A stretch of 64,000 nt of DNA from Sanderia malayensis (GCA_013076295.1 RQOL01000687.1:1-64000); one strand, 5' to 3'; positions 23,101 to 39,500 are shown, numbered from the stretch's first letter. A program made the numbers and translations. The notes: a model not told the origin generated them from the sequence alone.

Positions 23101-26100
23101 AAAGACACATGCATTTCCTTGTTTTCAGTGATATTAACATTCATTCACACTAATTGCACATGAATCCATGTTATTACAGCTGAAGCTAAGTAAAAGACAC
23201 ATTCATTTGCTTGATTTCAGAGATATTAACATTCATTCACATCAATTGCACACGAATCCGAGTTATTACAGCTGAAACTAAGTAAAAGACACATATAATT
23301 ACTTGTTTGCAGTGATATTAACATTCATTCACACCAATTGCACATTAATCCACGTTATTATAGTTGAAACTAAGTAAAAGACACATGCATTTACTTGTTT
23401 TCAGTGATATTAACATTCATTCACAGTAATTGCACATGAAACCACGTTATTACAGTGGAAAAAAAGTAAAAGACAGATGCATTTGGTTGTTTTCGTGATA
23501 TTAACTTCAATGCACACAAATTACACATGAATCCACGTTATTACAGCTGAAACTAACTAAAAGACACATGCATTTCCTTGTTTTCAGCGATATTAACAAT
23601 CATTTAAACTAATTGCACATTAATCCACGTTATCCCAGCTGAAACTATGTAAAAGACAGATGCATTTGCTTGTTTTCTGTAAGATTAACAATAATGTACA
23701 CTAATTGCACATGAATCCACTGTATTACAGCTGAAACTAAGTAAAAGACACATGCATTTCTTTGTTTTCAGTGAAATTAACATTAATGCAGACAATTTAC
23801 ACATGAATCCATGTTATTATAGTTGAAAATAAGTGAAATACACATGCAATTACTTGTTTTCATTGATAATAACAATCATTTAAACTAATTGCACATGAAT
23901 CCAAGTTATCCCAGCTAAAACTATGTAAAAGACACATGCATTTGCTTGTTTTCAGTGATATTAACAATAATTTACTTTAATTGCACATGAATCCACGGTG
24001 TTACAGCTGAAACTAAGTAAAAGACACATATAATTACTTGTTTGCAGTGATATTAACATTCATTCACACCAATTGCACATTAATCCACGTTATTATAGTT
24101 GAAACTAAGTAAAAGACACATGCATTTACTTGTTTTCAGTGATATTAACATTCATTCACAGTAATTGCACATGAAACCACGTTATTACAGCTGAAAAAAA
24201 GTAAAAGACAGATGCATTTGGTTGTTTTCGTGATATTAACTTTAATGCACGCAAATTACACATGAATCCACGTTATTACAGCTGAAACTAACTAAAAGAC
24301 ACATGCATTTGCTTGTTTTCAGCGATATTAACAATCATTTAAACTAATTTCACATGAATCCACGTTATTACAGCTGAAACTATGTAAAAGACAGATGCAT
24401 TTGCTTGTTTTCTGTAATATTAACAATAATGTACACTAATTGCACATGAATCCACTGTATTACAGCTGAAGCTAAGTAAAAGACACATGCATTTACCTGT
24501 TTTCAGTGAAATTAACATTAATGCAGACAATTTACACATGAATCCATGTTATTATAGTTGAAATTAAGTGAAATACACATGCAATTACTTGTTTTCATTG
24601 ATAATAACAATCATTTAAACTAATTGCACATGAATCCAAGTTATCCCAGCTAAAACTATGTAAAAGACACATGCATTTGCTTGTTTTCAGTGATATTAAC
24701 AATAATGTACACTAATTGCACATGAATCCACGGTATTACAGCTGAAACTAAGTAAAAGACACATGCATTTCCTTGTTTTCAGTGATATTAACATTCATTC
24801 ACACTAATTGCACATGAATCCATGTTATTACAGCTGAAGCTAAGTAAAAGACACATTCATTTGCTTGATTTCAGAGATATTAACATTCATTCACATCAAT
24901 TGCACACGAATCCGAGTTATTACAGCTGAAACTAAGTAAAAGACACATATAATTACTTGTTTGCAGTGATATTAACATTCATTCACACCAATTGCACATT
25001 AATCCACGTTATTATAGTTGAAACTAAGTAAAAGACACATGCATTTACTTGTTTTCAGTGATATTAACATTCATTCACAGTAATTGCGCATGAAACCACG
25101 TTATTACAGCTGAAAAAAAGTAAAAGACAGATGCATTTGGTTGTTTTCGTGATATTAACTTTAATGCACACAAATTACACATGAATCCACGTTATTACAG
25201 CTGAAACTAACTAAAAGACACATGCATTTCCTTGTTTTCAGCGATATTAACAATCATTTAAACTAATTGCACATTAATCCACGTTATCCCAGCTAAAACT
25301 ATGTAAAAGACAGATGCATTTGCTTGTTTCTGTAAGATTAACAATAATGTACACTAATTGCACATGAATCGACTGTATTACAGCTGAAACTAAGTAAAAG
25401 ACACATGCATTTCTTTGTTTTCAGTGATATTAACATTCATTCTCTGTAATTGCAGATGAATTCACTTTATTATAGCTGAAAGTAAATAAAAGATAAATGC
25501 ATTTGCTTGTTTCAGTGACATTAACATTCATTCACACTAGTTGCACATGAATCCACGTTATTACAGCTAAAACTAAGTAAAAGACACATGGATTTACTTG
25601 TTTTCAGTGAAATTAACATTAATGCAGACAATTTACACATGAATCCATGTTATTATAGTTGAAAATAAGTGAAATACACATGCAATTACTTGTTTTCATT
25701 GATAATAACAATCATTTAAACTAATTGCACATGAATCCAAGTTATCCCAGCTAAAACTATGTAAAAGACACATGCATTTGCTTGTTTTCAGTGATATTAA
25801 CAATAATGTACACTAATTGCACATGAATCCACGGTATTACAGCTGAAACTAAGTAAAAGACACATGCATTTCCTTGTTTTCAGTGATATTAACATTCATT
25901 CACACTAATTGCACATGAATACATGTTATTACAGCTGAAGCTAAGTAAAAGACACATTCATTTGCTTGATTTCAGAGATATTAACATTCATTCACATCAA
26001 TTGCACACGAATCCGAGTTATTGCAGCTGAAACTAAGTAAAAGACACATATAATTACTTGTTTGCAGTGATATTAACATTCATTCACACCAATTGCACAT

Positions 26101-28608
26101 TAATCCACGTTATTATAGTTGAAACTAAATAAAAGATACATGCATTTGCTTGTTTTCAGTGATATTAAAATTCATTCACACTAATTTCACATGAATCCAC
26201 GTTATTACAGCTGAAACTATGTAAAAGACAGATGCATTTGCTTGTTTTCTGTAATATTAACAATAATGTACACTAATTGCACATGAATCCACTGTATTAC
26301 AGCTGATGCTAAGTAAAAGACACATGCATTTACTTGTTTTCAGTGAAATTAACATTAATGCAGACAATTTACACATGAATCCATGTTATTATAATTGAAA
26401 TTAAGTGAAATACACATGCAATTACTTGTTTTCATTGATAATAACAATCATTTAAACTAATTGCACATGAATCCAAGTTATCCCAGCTAAAACTATGTAA
26501 AAGAAACATGCATTTGCTTGTTTTCAGTGATATTAACAATAATGTACACTAATTGCACATGACTCCACGGTATTACAGCTGAAAGTAAGTAAAAGACACA
26601 TGCATTTCCTTGTTTTCAGTTATATTAACATTCATTCACACTAATTGCACCGGAATCCATGTTACTACAGCTGAAGCTAAGTAAAAGAAACATTCATTTG
26701 CTTGATTTCAGTGATATTAACATTCATTCACACCAATTGCGCATGAATCCACGTTATTATAGTTGAAACTAAATAAAAGATACATGCATTTGCTTGTTTT
26801 CAGTGATATTAACATTCATTCTAAGTAATTGCAGATGAATTCACTTTGTTATAGCTGAAACTAAATAAAAGATAAATGCATTTGCTTGTTTCAGTGATAT
26901 TAACATTCATTCACACTAGTTGCACATGAATCCACGTTATTACAGCTAAAACTAAGTAAAAGACAGATGCATTTACTTGTTTTCAGTGAAATTAACATTC
27001 CTTCACATCAATTGCACACGAATCCGAGTTATTACAGCTGAAACTAAGTAAAAGACACATATAATTACTTGTTTGCAGTGATATTAACATTCATTCACAG
27101 CAATTGCACATTAATCCACGTTATTATAGTTGAAACTAAATAAAAGATACATGCATTTGCTTGTTTTCAGTGATATTAACAATAATGTACACTAATGGCA
27201 CATGAACCCACGGTATTACAGCTAAAACTAAGTAAAAGACACATTTATTTACTTGTTTTCAGTGATACTAACATTCAGTCAAGCTAATTGCACATGAATC
27301 CAAGTTATTACAGCTGAAACTAAGTAAAAGAGACATACATTTGCTTGTTTTCAGTGATATTAATATTCATTCACACTAATGGCAGTTGAATCCACTTTAT
27401 TATAGCTGAAACTAAATAAAAGGTAAATGCATTTGCTTGTTTCAGTGATATTAACATTCATTCACACTAATTGCAGATGAATCCACTTTATTACAGCTGA
27501 AACTAAGTAAAAGATAAATGCATTTGCTTGTTTCAGTGATATTAACAGTCATTCACACTAGTTGCACATGAATCCATTTTATTATAGTTGAAACTAAGTG
27601 AAATACACATGCAATTACTTGTTTTCATTGATATTAAAAATCATTCACACTAATTGCACATGAATCAACGTTATCCCAGTTAAAACTATGTAAAAAACAC
27701 ATGCATTTGCTTGTTTTCAGTGATATTAACAATAATGTACACTAATGGCACATGAACCCACGGTATTACAGCTAAAACTAAGTAAAAGACACATTCATTT
27801 ACTTGTTCTCAGTGATACTAACATTCAGTCAAACTAATTGCACATGAATCCAAGTTATTACAGCTGAAACTAAGTAAAAGAGACATGCATTTACATGTTT
27901 TCAGTGATATTAACATTCATTCTAAGTAATTGCACATGAATCCAAGTTATCCCAGCTAAAACTATGTAAAAGACACATGCATTTGCTTGTTTTCAGTGAT
28001 ATTAACAATAATGTACACTAATTGCACATGAATCCACGGTATTACAGCTGAAACTAAGTAAAAGACACATGCATTTCCTTGTTTTCAGTGATATTAACAT
28101 TCATTCACACTAATTGCACATGAATCCATGTTATTACAGCTGAAGCTAAGTAAAAGACACATTCATTTGCTTGATTTCAGAGATATTAACATTCATTCAC
28201 ATCAATTGCGCACGAATCCGAGTTATTACAGCTGAAACTAAGTAAAAGACACATATAATTACTTGTTTGCAGTGATATTAACATTCATTCACACCAATTG
28301 CACATTAATCCACGTTATTATAGTTGAAACTAAGTAAAAGACACATGCATTTACTTGTTTTCAGTGATATTAACATTCATTCACAGTTATTGCACATGAA
28401 ACCACGTTATTACAGCTGAAAAAAAGTAAAAGAAAGATGCATTTGGTTGTTTTCGTGATATTAACTTTAATGCACGCAAATTACACATGAATCCACGTTA
28501 TTACAGCTGAAACTAACTAAAAGACACATGCATTTGCTTGTTTTCAGCGATATTAACAATCATTTAAACTAATTTCACATGAATCCACGTTATTACAGCT
28601 GAAACTAT

Positions 28609-29712
28609 GTAAAAGACACATGCATTTACTTGTTTTCAGTGAAATTAACATTAATGCAGACAATTTACACATGAATCCATGTTATTATAGTTGAAATTAA
28701 GTGAAATACACATGCAATTACTTGTTTTCATTGATAATAACAATCATTTAAACTAATTGCACATGAATCCAAGTTATCCCAGCTAAAACTATGTAAAAGA
28801 CACATGCATTTGCTTGTTTTCAGTGATATTAACAATAATGTACACTAATTGCACATGAATCCACGGTATTACAGCTGAAACTAAGTAAAAGACACATGCA
28901 TTTCCTTGTTTTCAGTGATATTAACATTCATTCACACTAATTGCACATGAATACATGTTATTACAGCTGAAGCTAAGTAAAAGACACATTCATTTGCTTG
29001 ATTTCAGAGATATTAACATTCATTCACATCAATTGCACACGAATCCGAGTTATTGCAGCTGAAACTAAGTAAAAGACACATGCATTTGCTTGTTTTCAGC
29101 GATATTAACAATCATTTAAACTAATTTCACATGAATCCACGTTATTACAGCTGAAACTATGTAAAAGACACATGCATTTACTTGTTTTCAGTGAAATTAA
29201 CATTAATGCAGACAATTTACACATGAATCCATGTTATTATAGTTGGAATTAAGTGAAATACACATGCAATTACTTGTTTTCATTGATAATAACAATCATT
29301 TAAACTAATTGCACATGAATCCAAGTTATCCCAGCTAAAACTATGTAAAAGACACATGCATTTGCTTGTTTTCAGTGATATTAACAATAATGTACACTAA
29401 TTGCACATGAATCCACGGTATTACAGCTGAAACTAAGTAAAAGACACATGCATTTCCTTGTTTTCAGTGATATTAACATTCATTCACACTAATTGCACAT
29501 GAATACATGTTATTACAGCTGAAGCTAAGTAAAAGACACATTCATTTGCTTGATTTCAGAGATATTAACATTCATTCACATCAATTGCACACGAATCCGA
29601 GTTATTGCAGCTGAAACTAAGTAAAAGACACATATAATTACTTGTTTGCAGTGATATTAATATTCATTCACACCAATTGCACATTAATCCACGTTATTAT
29701 AGTTGAAACTAA
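28609..29712 (+). repeat. Six-monomer tandem duplication
   Basis: GTAAAAGACACATGCATTTA, followed by the GTGAAATTAAC monomer type, occurs at 28609 and again at 29161, 552 bp apart (exactly 6 x 92). The variants between them repeat in the same order, including GAATACATG and TTATTGCAGC. The right boundary is approximate. Confidence 0.75.
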
Positions 29713-30770
29713 ATAAAAGATACATGCATTTGCTTGTTTTCAGTGATATTAAAATTCATTCACACTAATTTCACATGAATCCACGTTATTACAGCTGAAA
29801 CTATGTAAAAGACAGATGCATTTGCTTGTTTTCTGTAATATTAACAATAATGTACACTAATTGCACATGAATCCACTGTATTACAGCTGATGCTAAGTAA
29901 AAGACACATGCATTTACTTGTTTTCAGTGAAATTAACATTAATGCAGACAATTTACACATGAATCCATGTTATTATAGTTGAAATTAAGTGAAATACACA
30001 TGCAATTACTTGTTTTCATTGATAATAACAATCATTTAAACTAATTGCACATGAATCCAAGTTATCCCAGCTAAAACTATGTAAAAGACACATGCATTTG
30101 CTTGTTTTCAGTGATATTAACAATAATGTACACTAATTGCACATGACTCCACGGTATTACAGCTGAAACTAAGTAAAAGACACATGCATTTCCTTGTTTT
30201 CAGTTATATTAACATTCATTCACACTAATTGCACAGGAATCCATGTTATTACAGCTGAAGCTAAGTAAAAGACACATTCATTTGCTTGATTTCAGTGATA
30301 TTAACATTCATTCACACCAATTGCGCATGAATCCACGTTATTATAGTTGAAACTAAATAAAAGATACATGCATTTGCTTGTTTTCAGTGATATTAACATT
30401 CATTCTAAGTAATTGCAGATGAATTCACTTTGTTATAGCTGAAACTAAATAAAAGGTAAATGCATTTGCTTGTTTCAGTGATATTAACATTCATTCACAC
30501 TAGTTTCACATGAATCCACGTTATTACAGCTAAAACTAAGTAAAAGACAGATGCATTTACTTGTTTTCAGTGAAATTAACATTCATTCACACTAATTTCA
30601 CATGAATCCACGTTATTATAGTTGAAACTAAATAAAAGATACATGCATTTGCTTGTTTTCAGTGATATTAATATTCATTCACACTAGTTTCACATGAATC
30701 CACGTTATTACAGCTGAAACTATGTAAAAGACAGATGCATTTGCTTGTTTTCTGTAATATTAACAATAAT

Positions 30771-32788
30771 GTTCACTAATTGCACAGGAATCCATGTTAT
30801 TACAGCTGAAGCTAAGTAAAAGACACATTCATTCGCTTGATTTCAGTGATATTAACATTCATTCACACCAATTGCGCATGAATCCACATTATTATAGTTG
30901 AAACTAAATAAACGATACATGCATTTGCTTGTTTTCAGTGATATTAACATTCATTCTAAGTAATTGCAGATGAATTCACTTTGTTATAGCTGAAACTAAA
31001 TAAAAGATAAATGCATTTGCTTGTTTCAGTGATATTAACATTCATTCACACTAGTTGCACATGAATCCACGTTATTACAGCTAAAACTAAGTAAAAGACA
31101 GATGCATTTACTTGTTTTCAGTGATATTAACATTAATGCAGAAAATTTTAACATGAATCCATGTTATTATAGTTGAAATTAAGTGAAATACACATGCAAT
31201 TGCTTGTTTTCAGTGATATTAACAATAATGTACACTAATGGCACGTGAACCCACGGTATTACAGCTAAAACTAAGTAAAAGACACATTTATTTACTTGTT
31301 TTCAGTGATACTAATATTCAGTCAAGCTAATTGCACATGAATCCAAGTTATTACAGCTGAAACTAAGTAAAAGAGACATACATTTGCTTGTTTTCAGTGA
31401 TATTAATATTCATTCACACTAATGGCAGTTGAATCCACTTTATTATAGCTGAAACTAAATAAAAGGTAAATGCATTTGCTTGTTTCAGTGATATTAACAT
31501 TCATTCACACTAATTGCAGATGAATCCACTTTATTACAGCTGAAACTAAGTAAAAGATAAATGCATTTGCTTGTTTCAGTGATATTAACAGTCATTCACA
31601 CTAGTTGCACATGAATCCATGTTATTATAGTTGAAACTAAGTGAAATACACATGCAATTACTTGTTTTCATTGATATTAAAAATCATTCACACTAATTGC
31701 ACATGAATCCACGTTATCCCAGTTAAAACTATGTAAAAAACACATGCATTTGCTTGTTTTCAGTGATATTAACAATAATGTTCACTAATTGCACAGGAAT
31801 CCATGTTATTACAGCTGAAGCTAAGTAAAAGACACATTCATTCGCTTGATTTCAGTGATATTAACATTCATTCACACCAATTGCGCATGAATCCACGTTA
31901 TTATAGTTGAAACTAAATAAACGATACATGCATTTGCTTGTTTTCAGTGATATTAACATTCATTCTAAGTAATTGCAGATGAATTCACTTTGTTATAGCT
32001 GAAACTAAATAAAAGATAAATGCATTTGCTTGTTTCAGTGATATTAACATTCATTCACACTAGTTGCACATGAATCCACGTTATTACAGCTAAAACTAAG
32101 TAAAAGACAGATGCATTTACTTGTTTTCAGTGATATTAACATTAATGCAGAAAATTTACACATGAATCCATGTTATTATAGTTGAAATTAAGTGAAATAC
32201 ACATGCAATTGCTTGTTTTCAGTGATATTAACAATAATGTACACTAATGGCACATGAACCCACGGTATTACAGCTAAAACTAAGTAAAAGACACATTTAT
32301 TTACTTGTTTTCAGTGATACTAACATTCAGTCAAGCTAATTGCACATGAATCCAAGTTATTACAGCTGAAACTAAGTAAAAGAGACATACATTTGCTTGT
32401 TTTCAGTGATATTAATATTCATTCACACTAATGGCAGTTGAATCCACTTTATTATAGCTGAAACTAAATAAAAGGTAAATGCATTTGCTTGTTTCAGTGA
32501 TATTAACATTCATTCACACTAATTGCAGATGAATCCACTTTATTACAGCTGAAACTAAGTAAAAGATAAATGCATTTGCTTGTTTCAGTGATATTAACAG
32601 TCATTCACACTAGTTGCACATGAATCCATGTTATTATAGTTGAAACTAAGTGAAATACACATGCAATTACTTGTTTTCCTTGATATTAAAAATCATTCAC
32701 ACTAATTGCACATGAATCCACGTTATCCCAGTTAAAACTATGTAAAAAACACATGCATTTGCTTGTTTTCAGTGATATTAACAATAAT
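30771..32788 (+). repeat. Eleven-monomer tandem duplication
   Basis: GTTCACTAATTGCACAGGAA occurs at 30771 and 31780. The 1,009-bp blocks that follow agree in rare variants such as TTCATTCGCTTGATT, AAATAAACGATAC and GTCAAGCTAATT (31321 and 32330). The copies are nearly identical, so the duplication is young relative to the divergence among monomer types. Confidence 0.87.
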
Positions 32789-35048
32789 GTACACTAATGG
32801 CACATGTACCCACGGTATTACAGCTAAAACTAAGTAAAAGACACATTCATTTACTTGTTCTCAGTGATACTAACATTCAGTCAAACTAATTGCACATGAA
32901 TCCAAGTTATTACAGCTGAAACTAAGTAAAAGAGACATGCATTTACATGTTTTCAGTGATTTTAACATTCATTCTAAGTAATTGCACATGAATCCAAGTT
33001 ATCCCAGCTAAAACTATGTAAAAGACACATGCATTTGCTTGTTTTCAGTGATATTAACAATAATGTACACTAATTGCACATGAATCCACGGTATTACAGC
33101 TGAAACTAAGTAAAAGACACATGCATTTCCATGTTTTCAGTGATATTAACATTCATTCACACTAATTGCACATGAATCCATGTTATTACAGCTGAAGCTA
33201 AGTAAAAGACACATTCATTTGCTTGATTTCAGAGATATTAACATTTATTCACATCAATTGCACACGAATCCGAGTTATTACAGCTGAAACTAAGTAAAAG
33301 ACACATATAATTACTTGTTTGCAGTGATATTAACATTCATTCACACCAATTGCACATTAATCCACGTTATTATAGTTGAAACTAAGTAAAATACACATGC
33401 ATTTACTTGTTTTCAGTGATATTAACATTCATTCACAGTAATTGCACATGAAACCACGTTATTACAGCTGAAAAAAAGTAAAAGACAGATGCATTTGGTT
33501 GTTTTCGTGATATTAACTTTAATGCACGCAAATTACACATGAATCCACGTTATTACAGCTGAAACTAACTAAAAGACACATGCATTTGCTTGTTTTCAGC
33601 GATATTAACAATCATTTAAACTAATTTCACATGAATCCACGTTATTACAGCTGAAACTATGTAAAAGACAGATGCATTTGCTTGTTTTCTGTAATATTAA
33701 CAATAATGTACACTAATTGCACATGAATCCACTGTATTACAGCTGAAGCTAAGTAAAAGACACATGCATTTACCTGTTTTCAGTGAAATTAACATTAATG
33801 CAGACAATTTACACATGAATCCATGTTATTATAGTTGAAGCTAAGTAAAAGATACATTCATTTGCTTGATTTCAGAGATATTAACATTCATTCACATCGA
33901 TTGCACACGAATCCGAGTTATTACAGCTGAAACTAAGTAAAAGACACATATAATTACTTGTTTGCAGTGATATTAACATTCATTCACACCAATTGCACAT
34001 TAATCCACGTTATTATAGTTGAAACTAAGTAAAAGACACATGCATTTACTTGTTTTCAGTGATATTAACATTCATTCACAGTAATTGCACATGAAACCAC
34101 GTTATTACAGCTGAAAAAAAGTAAAAGACAGATGCATTTGGTTGTTTTCGTGATATTAACTTTAATGCACACAAATTACACATGAATCCACGTTATTACA
34201 GCTGAAACTAACTAAAAGACACATGCATTTCCTTGTTTTCAGCTATATTAACAATCATTTAAACTAATTGCACATTAATCCACGTTATCCCAGCTAAAAC
34301 TATGTAAAAGACAGATGCATTTGCTTGTTTTCTGTAAGATTAACAATAATGTACACTAATTGCACATGAATCCACTGTATTACAGCTGAAACTAAGTAAA
34401 AGACACATGCATTTCTTTGTTTTCAGTGATATTAACATTCATTCTCTGTAATTGCAGATGAATTCACTTTATTATAGCTGAAAGTAAATAAAAGATAAAT
34501 GCATTCGCTTGTTTCAGTGACATTAACATTCATTCACACTAGTTGCACATGAATCCACGTTATTACAGCTAAAACTAGTTAAAAGACACATGGATTTACT
34601 TGTTTTCAGTGAAATTAACATTAATGCAGACAATTTACACATGAATCCATGTTATTATAGTTGAAAATAAGTGAAATACACATGCAATTACTTGTTTTCA
34701 TTGATAATAACAATCATTTAAACTAATTGCACATGAATCCAAGTTATCCCAGCTAAAACTATGTAAAAGACACATGCATTTGCTTGTTTTCAGTGATATT
34801 AACAATAATGTACACTAATTGCACATGAATCCACGGTATTACAGCTGAAACTAAGTAAAAGACACATGCATTTCCTTGTTTTCAGTGATATTAACATTCA
34901 TTCACACTAATTGCACATGAATCCATGTTATTACAGCTGAAGCTAAGTAAAAGACACATTCATTTGCTTGATTCCAGAGATATTAACATTCATTCACATC
35001 AATTGCACACGAATCCGAGTTATTACAGCTGAAACTAAGTAAAAGACA

Positions 35049-36520
35049 CATATAATTACTTGTTTGCAGTGATATTAACATTCATTCACACCAATTGCAC
35101 AATGATCCACGTTATTATAGTTGAAACTAAATAAAAGATACATGCATTTGCTTGTTTTCAGTGATATTAACATTCATTCACACTAATTTCACATGAATCC
35201 ACGTTATTACAGCTGAAACTATGTAAAAGACAGATGCATTTGCTTGTTTTCTGTAATATTAACAATAATGTACACTAATTGCACATGAATCCACTGTATT
35301 ACAGCTGAAGCTAAGTAAAAGACACATGCATTTACCTGTTTTCAGTGAAATTAACATTAATGCAGACAATTTACACATGAATCCATGTTATTATAGTTGA
35401 AATTAAGTGAAATACACATGCAATTACTTGTTTTCATTGATAATAACAATCATTTAAACTAATTGCACATGAATCCAAGTTATCCCAGCTAAAACTATGT
35501 AAAAGACACATGCACTTGCTTGTTTTCAGTGATATTAACAATAATGTACACTAATTGCACATGAATCCACGGTATTACAGCTGAAACTAAGGAAAAGACA
35601 CATGCATTTCCTTGTTTTCAGTGATATTAACATTCATTCACACTAATTGCACATGAATCCATGTTATTACAGCTGAAGCTAAGTAAAAGACACATTCATT
35701 TGCTTGATTTCAGAGATATTAACATTCATTCACATCAATTGCACACGAATCCGAGTTATTACAGCTGAAACTAAGTAAAAGACACATATAATTACTTGTT
35801 TGCAGTGATATTAACATTCATTCACACCAATTGCACATTAATCCACGTTATTATAGTTGAAACTAAATAAAAGATACATGCATTTGCTTGTTTTCAGTGA
35901 TATTAACATTCATTCACACTAATTTCACATGAATCCACGTTATTACAGCTGAAACTATGTAAAAGACAGATGCATTTGCTTGTTTTCTGTAATATTAACA
36001 ATAATGTACACTAATTGCACATGAATCCACTGTATTACAGCTGAAGCTAAGTAAAAGACACATGCATTTACTTGTTTTCAGTGAAATTAACATTAATGCA
36101 GACAATTTACACATGAATCCATGTTATTATAGTTGAAATTAAGTGAAATACACATGCAATTACTTGTTTTCATTGATAATAACAATCATTTAAACTAATT
36201 GCACATGAATCCAAGTTATCCCAGCTAAAACTATGTAAAAGACACATGCATTTGCTTGTTTTCAGTGATATTAACAATAATGTACACTAATTGCACATGA
36301 ATCCACGGTATTACAGCTGAAACTAAGTAAAAGACACATGCATTTCCTTGTTTTCAGTGATATTAACATTCATTCACACTAATTGCACATGAATACATGT
36401 TATTACAGCTGAAGCTAAGTAAAAGACACATTCATTTGCTTGATTTCAGAGATATTAAAATTCATTCACATCAATTGCACACGAATCCGAGTTATTGCAG
36501 CTGAAACTAAGTAAAAGACA
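35049..36520 (+). repeat. Two copies of the 8-monomer higher-order repeat (~735 bp)
   Basis: Marker monomers at 35049, 35784 and 36521 bound two copies. Eight monomer types follow in a fixed order, starting at 35049, 35141, 35233, 35325, 35416, 35508, 35600 and 35692. They are recognised in turn by TGTTTGCAGTG, ACTAATTTCACATG, TTTTCTGTAATATT, GTGAAATTAACATT, CATTGATAATAAC, AATCCACGGTATT, CATTTCCTTG and TTGATTTCAGAGAT. The same order recurs elsewhere, so this is the basic higher-order unit. Confidence 0.92.
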
Positions 36521-39500
36521 CATATAATTACTTGTTTGCAGTGATATTAACATTCATTCACACCAATTGCACATTAATCCACGTTATTATAGTTGAAACT
36601 AAATAAAAGATACATGCATTTGCTTGTTTTCAGTGATATTAAAATTCATTCACACTAATTTCACATGAATCCACGTTATTACAGCTGAAACTATGTAAAA
36701 GACAGATGCATTTGCTTGTTTTCTGTAATATTAACAATAATGTACACTAATTGCACATGAATCCCCTGTATTACAGCTGAAGCTAAGTAAAAGACACATG
36801 CATTTACTTGTTTTCAGTGAAATTAACATTAATGCAGACAATTTACACATGAATCCATGTTATTATAGTTGAAATTAAGTGAAATACACATGCAATTACT
36901 TGTTTTCATTGATCATAACAATCATTTAAACTAATTGCACATGAATCCAAGTTATCCCAGCTAAAACTATGTAAAAGACAAATGCATTTGCTTGTTTTCA
37001 GTGATATTAACAATAATGTACATTAATTGCACATGACTCCACGGTATTACAGCTGAAACTAAGTAAAAGACACATGCATTTCCTTGTTTTCAGTTATATT
37101 AACATTCATTCACACTAATTGCACAGGAATCCATGTTATTACAGCTGAAGCTAAGTAAAAGACACATTCATTTGCTTGATTTCAGTGATATTAACATTCA
37201 TTCACACCAATTGCGCATGAATCCACGTTATCATAGTTGAAACTAAATAAAAGATACATGCATTTGCTTGTTTTCAGTGATATTAACATTCATTCTAAGT
37301 AATTGCAGATGAATTCACTTTGTTATAGCTGAAACTAAATAAAAGATAAATGCATTTGCTTGTTTCAGTGATATTAACATTCATTCACACTAGTTGCACA
37401 TGAATCCACGTTATTACAGCTAAAACTAAGTAAAAGACAGATGCATTTACTTGTTTTCAGTGAAATTAACATTCATTCACACTAATTTCACATGAATCCA
37501 TGTTATTACAGCTGAAACTATGTAAAAGACAGATGCATTTGCTTGTTTTCTGTAATATTAACAATAATGTACACTAATTGCACATGAATCCACTGTATTA
37601 CAGCTGAAGCTAAGTAAAAGACACATGCATTTACCTGTTTTCAGTGAAATTAACATTAATGCAGACAATTTACACATGAATCCATGTTATTATAGTTGAA
37701 ATTAAGTGAAATACACATGCAATTACTTGTTTTCATTGATAATAACAATCATTTAAACTAATTGCACATGAATCCAAGTTATCCCAGCTAAAACTATGTA
37801 AAAGACACATGCATTTGCTTGTTTTCAGTGATATTAACAATAATGTACACTAATTGCACATGAATTCACGGTATTACAGCTGAAACTAAGTAAAAGACAC
37901 ATGCATTTCCTTGTTTTCAGTGATATTAACATTCATTCACACTAATTGCACATGAATCCATGTTATTACAGCTGAAGCCATGTAAAAGACACATTCATTT
38001 GCTTGATTTCAGAGATATTAACATTCATTCACATCAATTGCACACGAATCCGAGTTATTACAGCTGAAACTAAGTAAAAGACACATATAATTACTTGTTT
38101 GCAGTGATATTAACATTCATTCACACCAATTGCACATTAATCCACGTTATTATAGTTGAAACTAAATAAAAGATACATGCATTTGCTTATTTTCAGTGAT
38201 ATTAACATTCATTCACACTAGTTTCACATGAATCCACGTTATTATAGCTGAAACTATGTAAAAGACAGATGCATTTGCTTGTTTTCTGTAATATTAACAA
38301 TAATGTTCACTAATTGCACAGGAATCCATGTTATTACAGCTGAAGCTAAGTAAAAGACACATTCATTTGCTTGATTTCAGTGATATTAACATTCATTCTA
38401 AGTAATTGCAGATGAATTCACTTTGTTATAGCTGAAACTAAATAAAAGATAAATGCATTTGCTTGTTTCAGTGATATTAACATTCATTCATACTAGTTGC
38501 ACATGAATCCACGTTATTACAGCTAAAACTAAGTAAAAGACAGATGCATTTACTTGTTTTCAGTGATATTAACATTAATGCAGAAAATTTACACATGAAT
38601 CCATGTTATTTATAGTTGAAATTAAGTGAAAATACACATGCAATTGCTTGTTTTCAGTGATATTAACAATAATGTACACTAATGGCACATGAACCCACGG
38701 TATTACAGCTAAAACTAAGTAAAAGACACATTTATTTACTTGTTTTCAGTGATACTAACATTCAGTCAAGCTAATTGCACATGAATCCAAGTTATTACAG
38801 CTGAAACTAAGTAAAAGAGACATACATTTGCTTGTTTTCAGTGATATTAATATTCATTCACACTAATGGCAGATGAATCCACTTTATTATAGCTGAAACT
38901 AAATAAAAGGTAAATGCATTTGCTTGTTTCAGTGATATTAACATTCATTCACACTAATTGCAGATGAATCCACTTTATTACAGCTGAAACTAAATAAAAG
39001 ATAAATGCATTTGCTTGTTTCAGTGATATTAACAGTCATTCACACTAGTTGCACATGAATCCATGTTATTATAGTTGAAACTAAGTGAAATACACATGCA
39101 ATTACTTGTTTTCATTGATATTAAAAATCATTCACACTAATTGCACATGAATCCACGTTATCCCAGTTAAAACTATGCAAAAAACACATGCATTTGCTTG
39201 TTTTCAGTGATATTAACAATAATGTACACTAATGGCACATGAACCCACGGTATTACAGCTAAAACTAAGTAAAAGACACATTCATTTACTTGTTTTCAGT
39301 GATACTAACATTCAGTCAAATTAATTGCACATGAATCCAAGTTATTACAGCTGAAACTAAGTAAAAGAGACATGCATTTACATGTTTTCAGTGATATTAA
39401 CATTCATTCTAAGTAATTGCACATGAAACCACGTTATTACATCTGAAACAAAGTAAAAGACAAATGCATTTGCTTGTTTTCAGTGATATTAACTTTAATG

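Larger units (their letters stand above)
17151..35048 (+). repeat. Satellite core with higher-order repeats of variable length
   Basis: A distinctive monomer with CATATAATTACTTGTTTGCA acts as a ruler. It occurs at 17784, 18701, 19618, 20629, 21731, 23292, 24027, 24946, 26047, 27058, 28252, 29631, 33304 and 33947. The spacings are 10, 10, 11, 12, 17, 8, 10, 12, 11, 13, 15, 40 and 7 monomers, all multiples of about 92 bp. Between markers the same variant types recur in the same relative order with some omitted or repeated. This is the signature of unequal exchange in monomer register. Confidence 0.9.
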
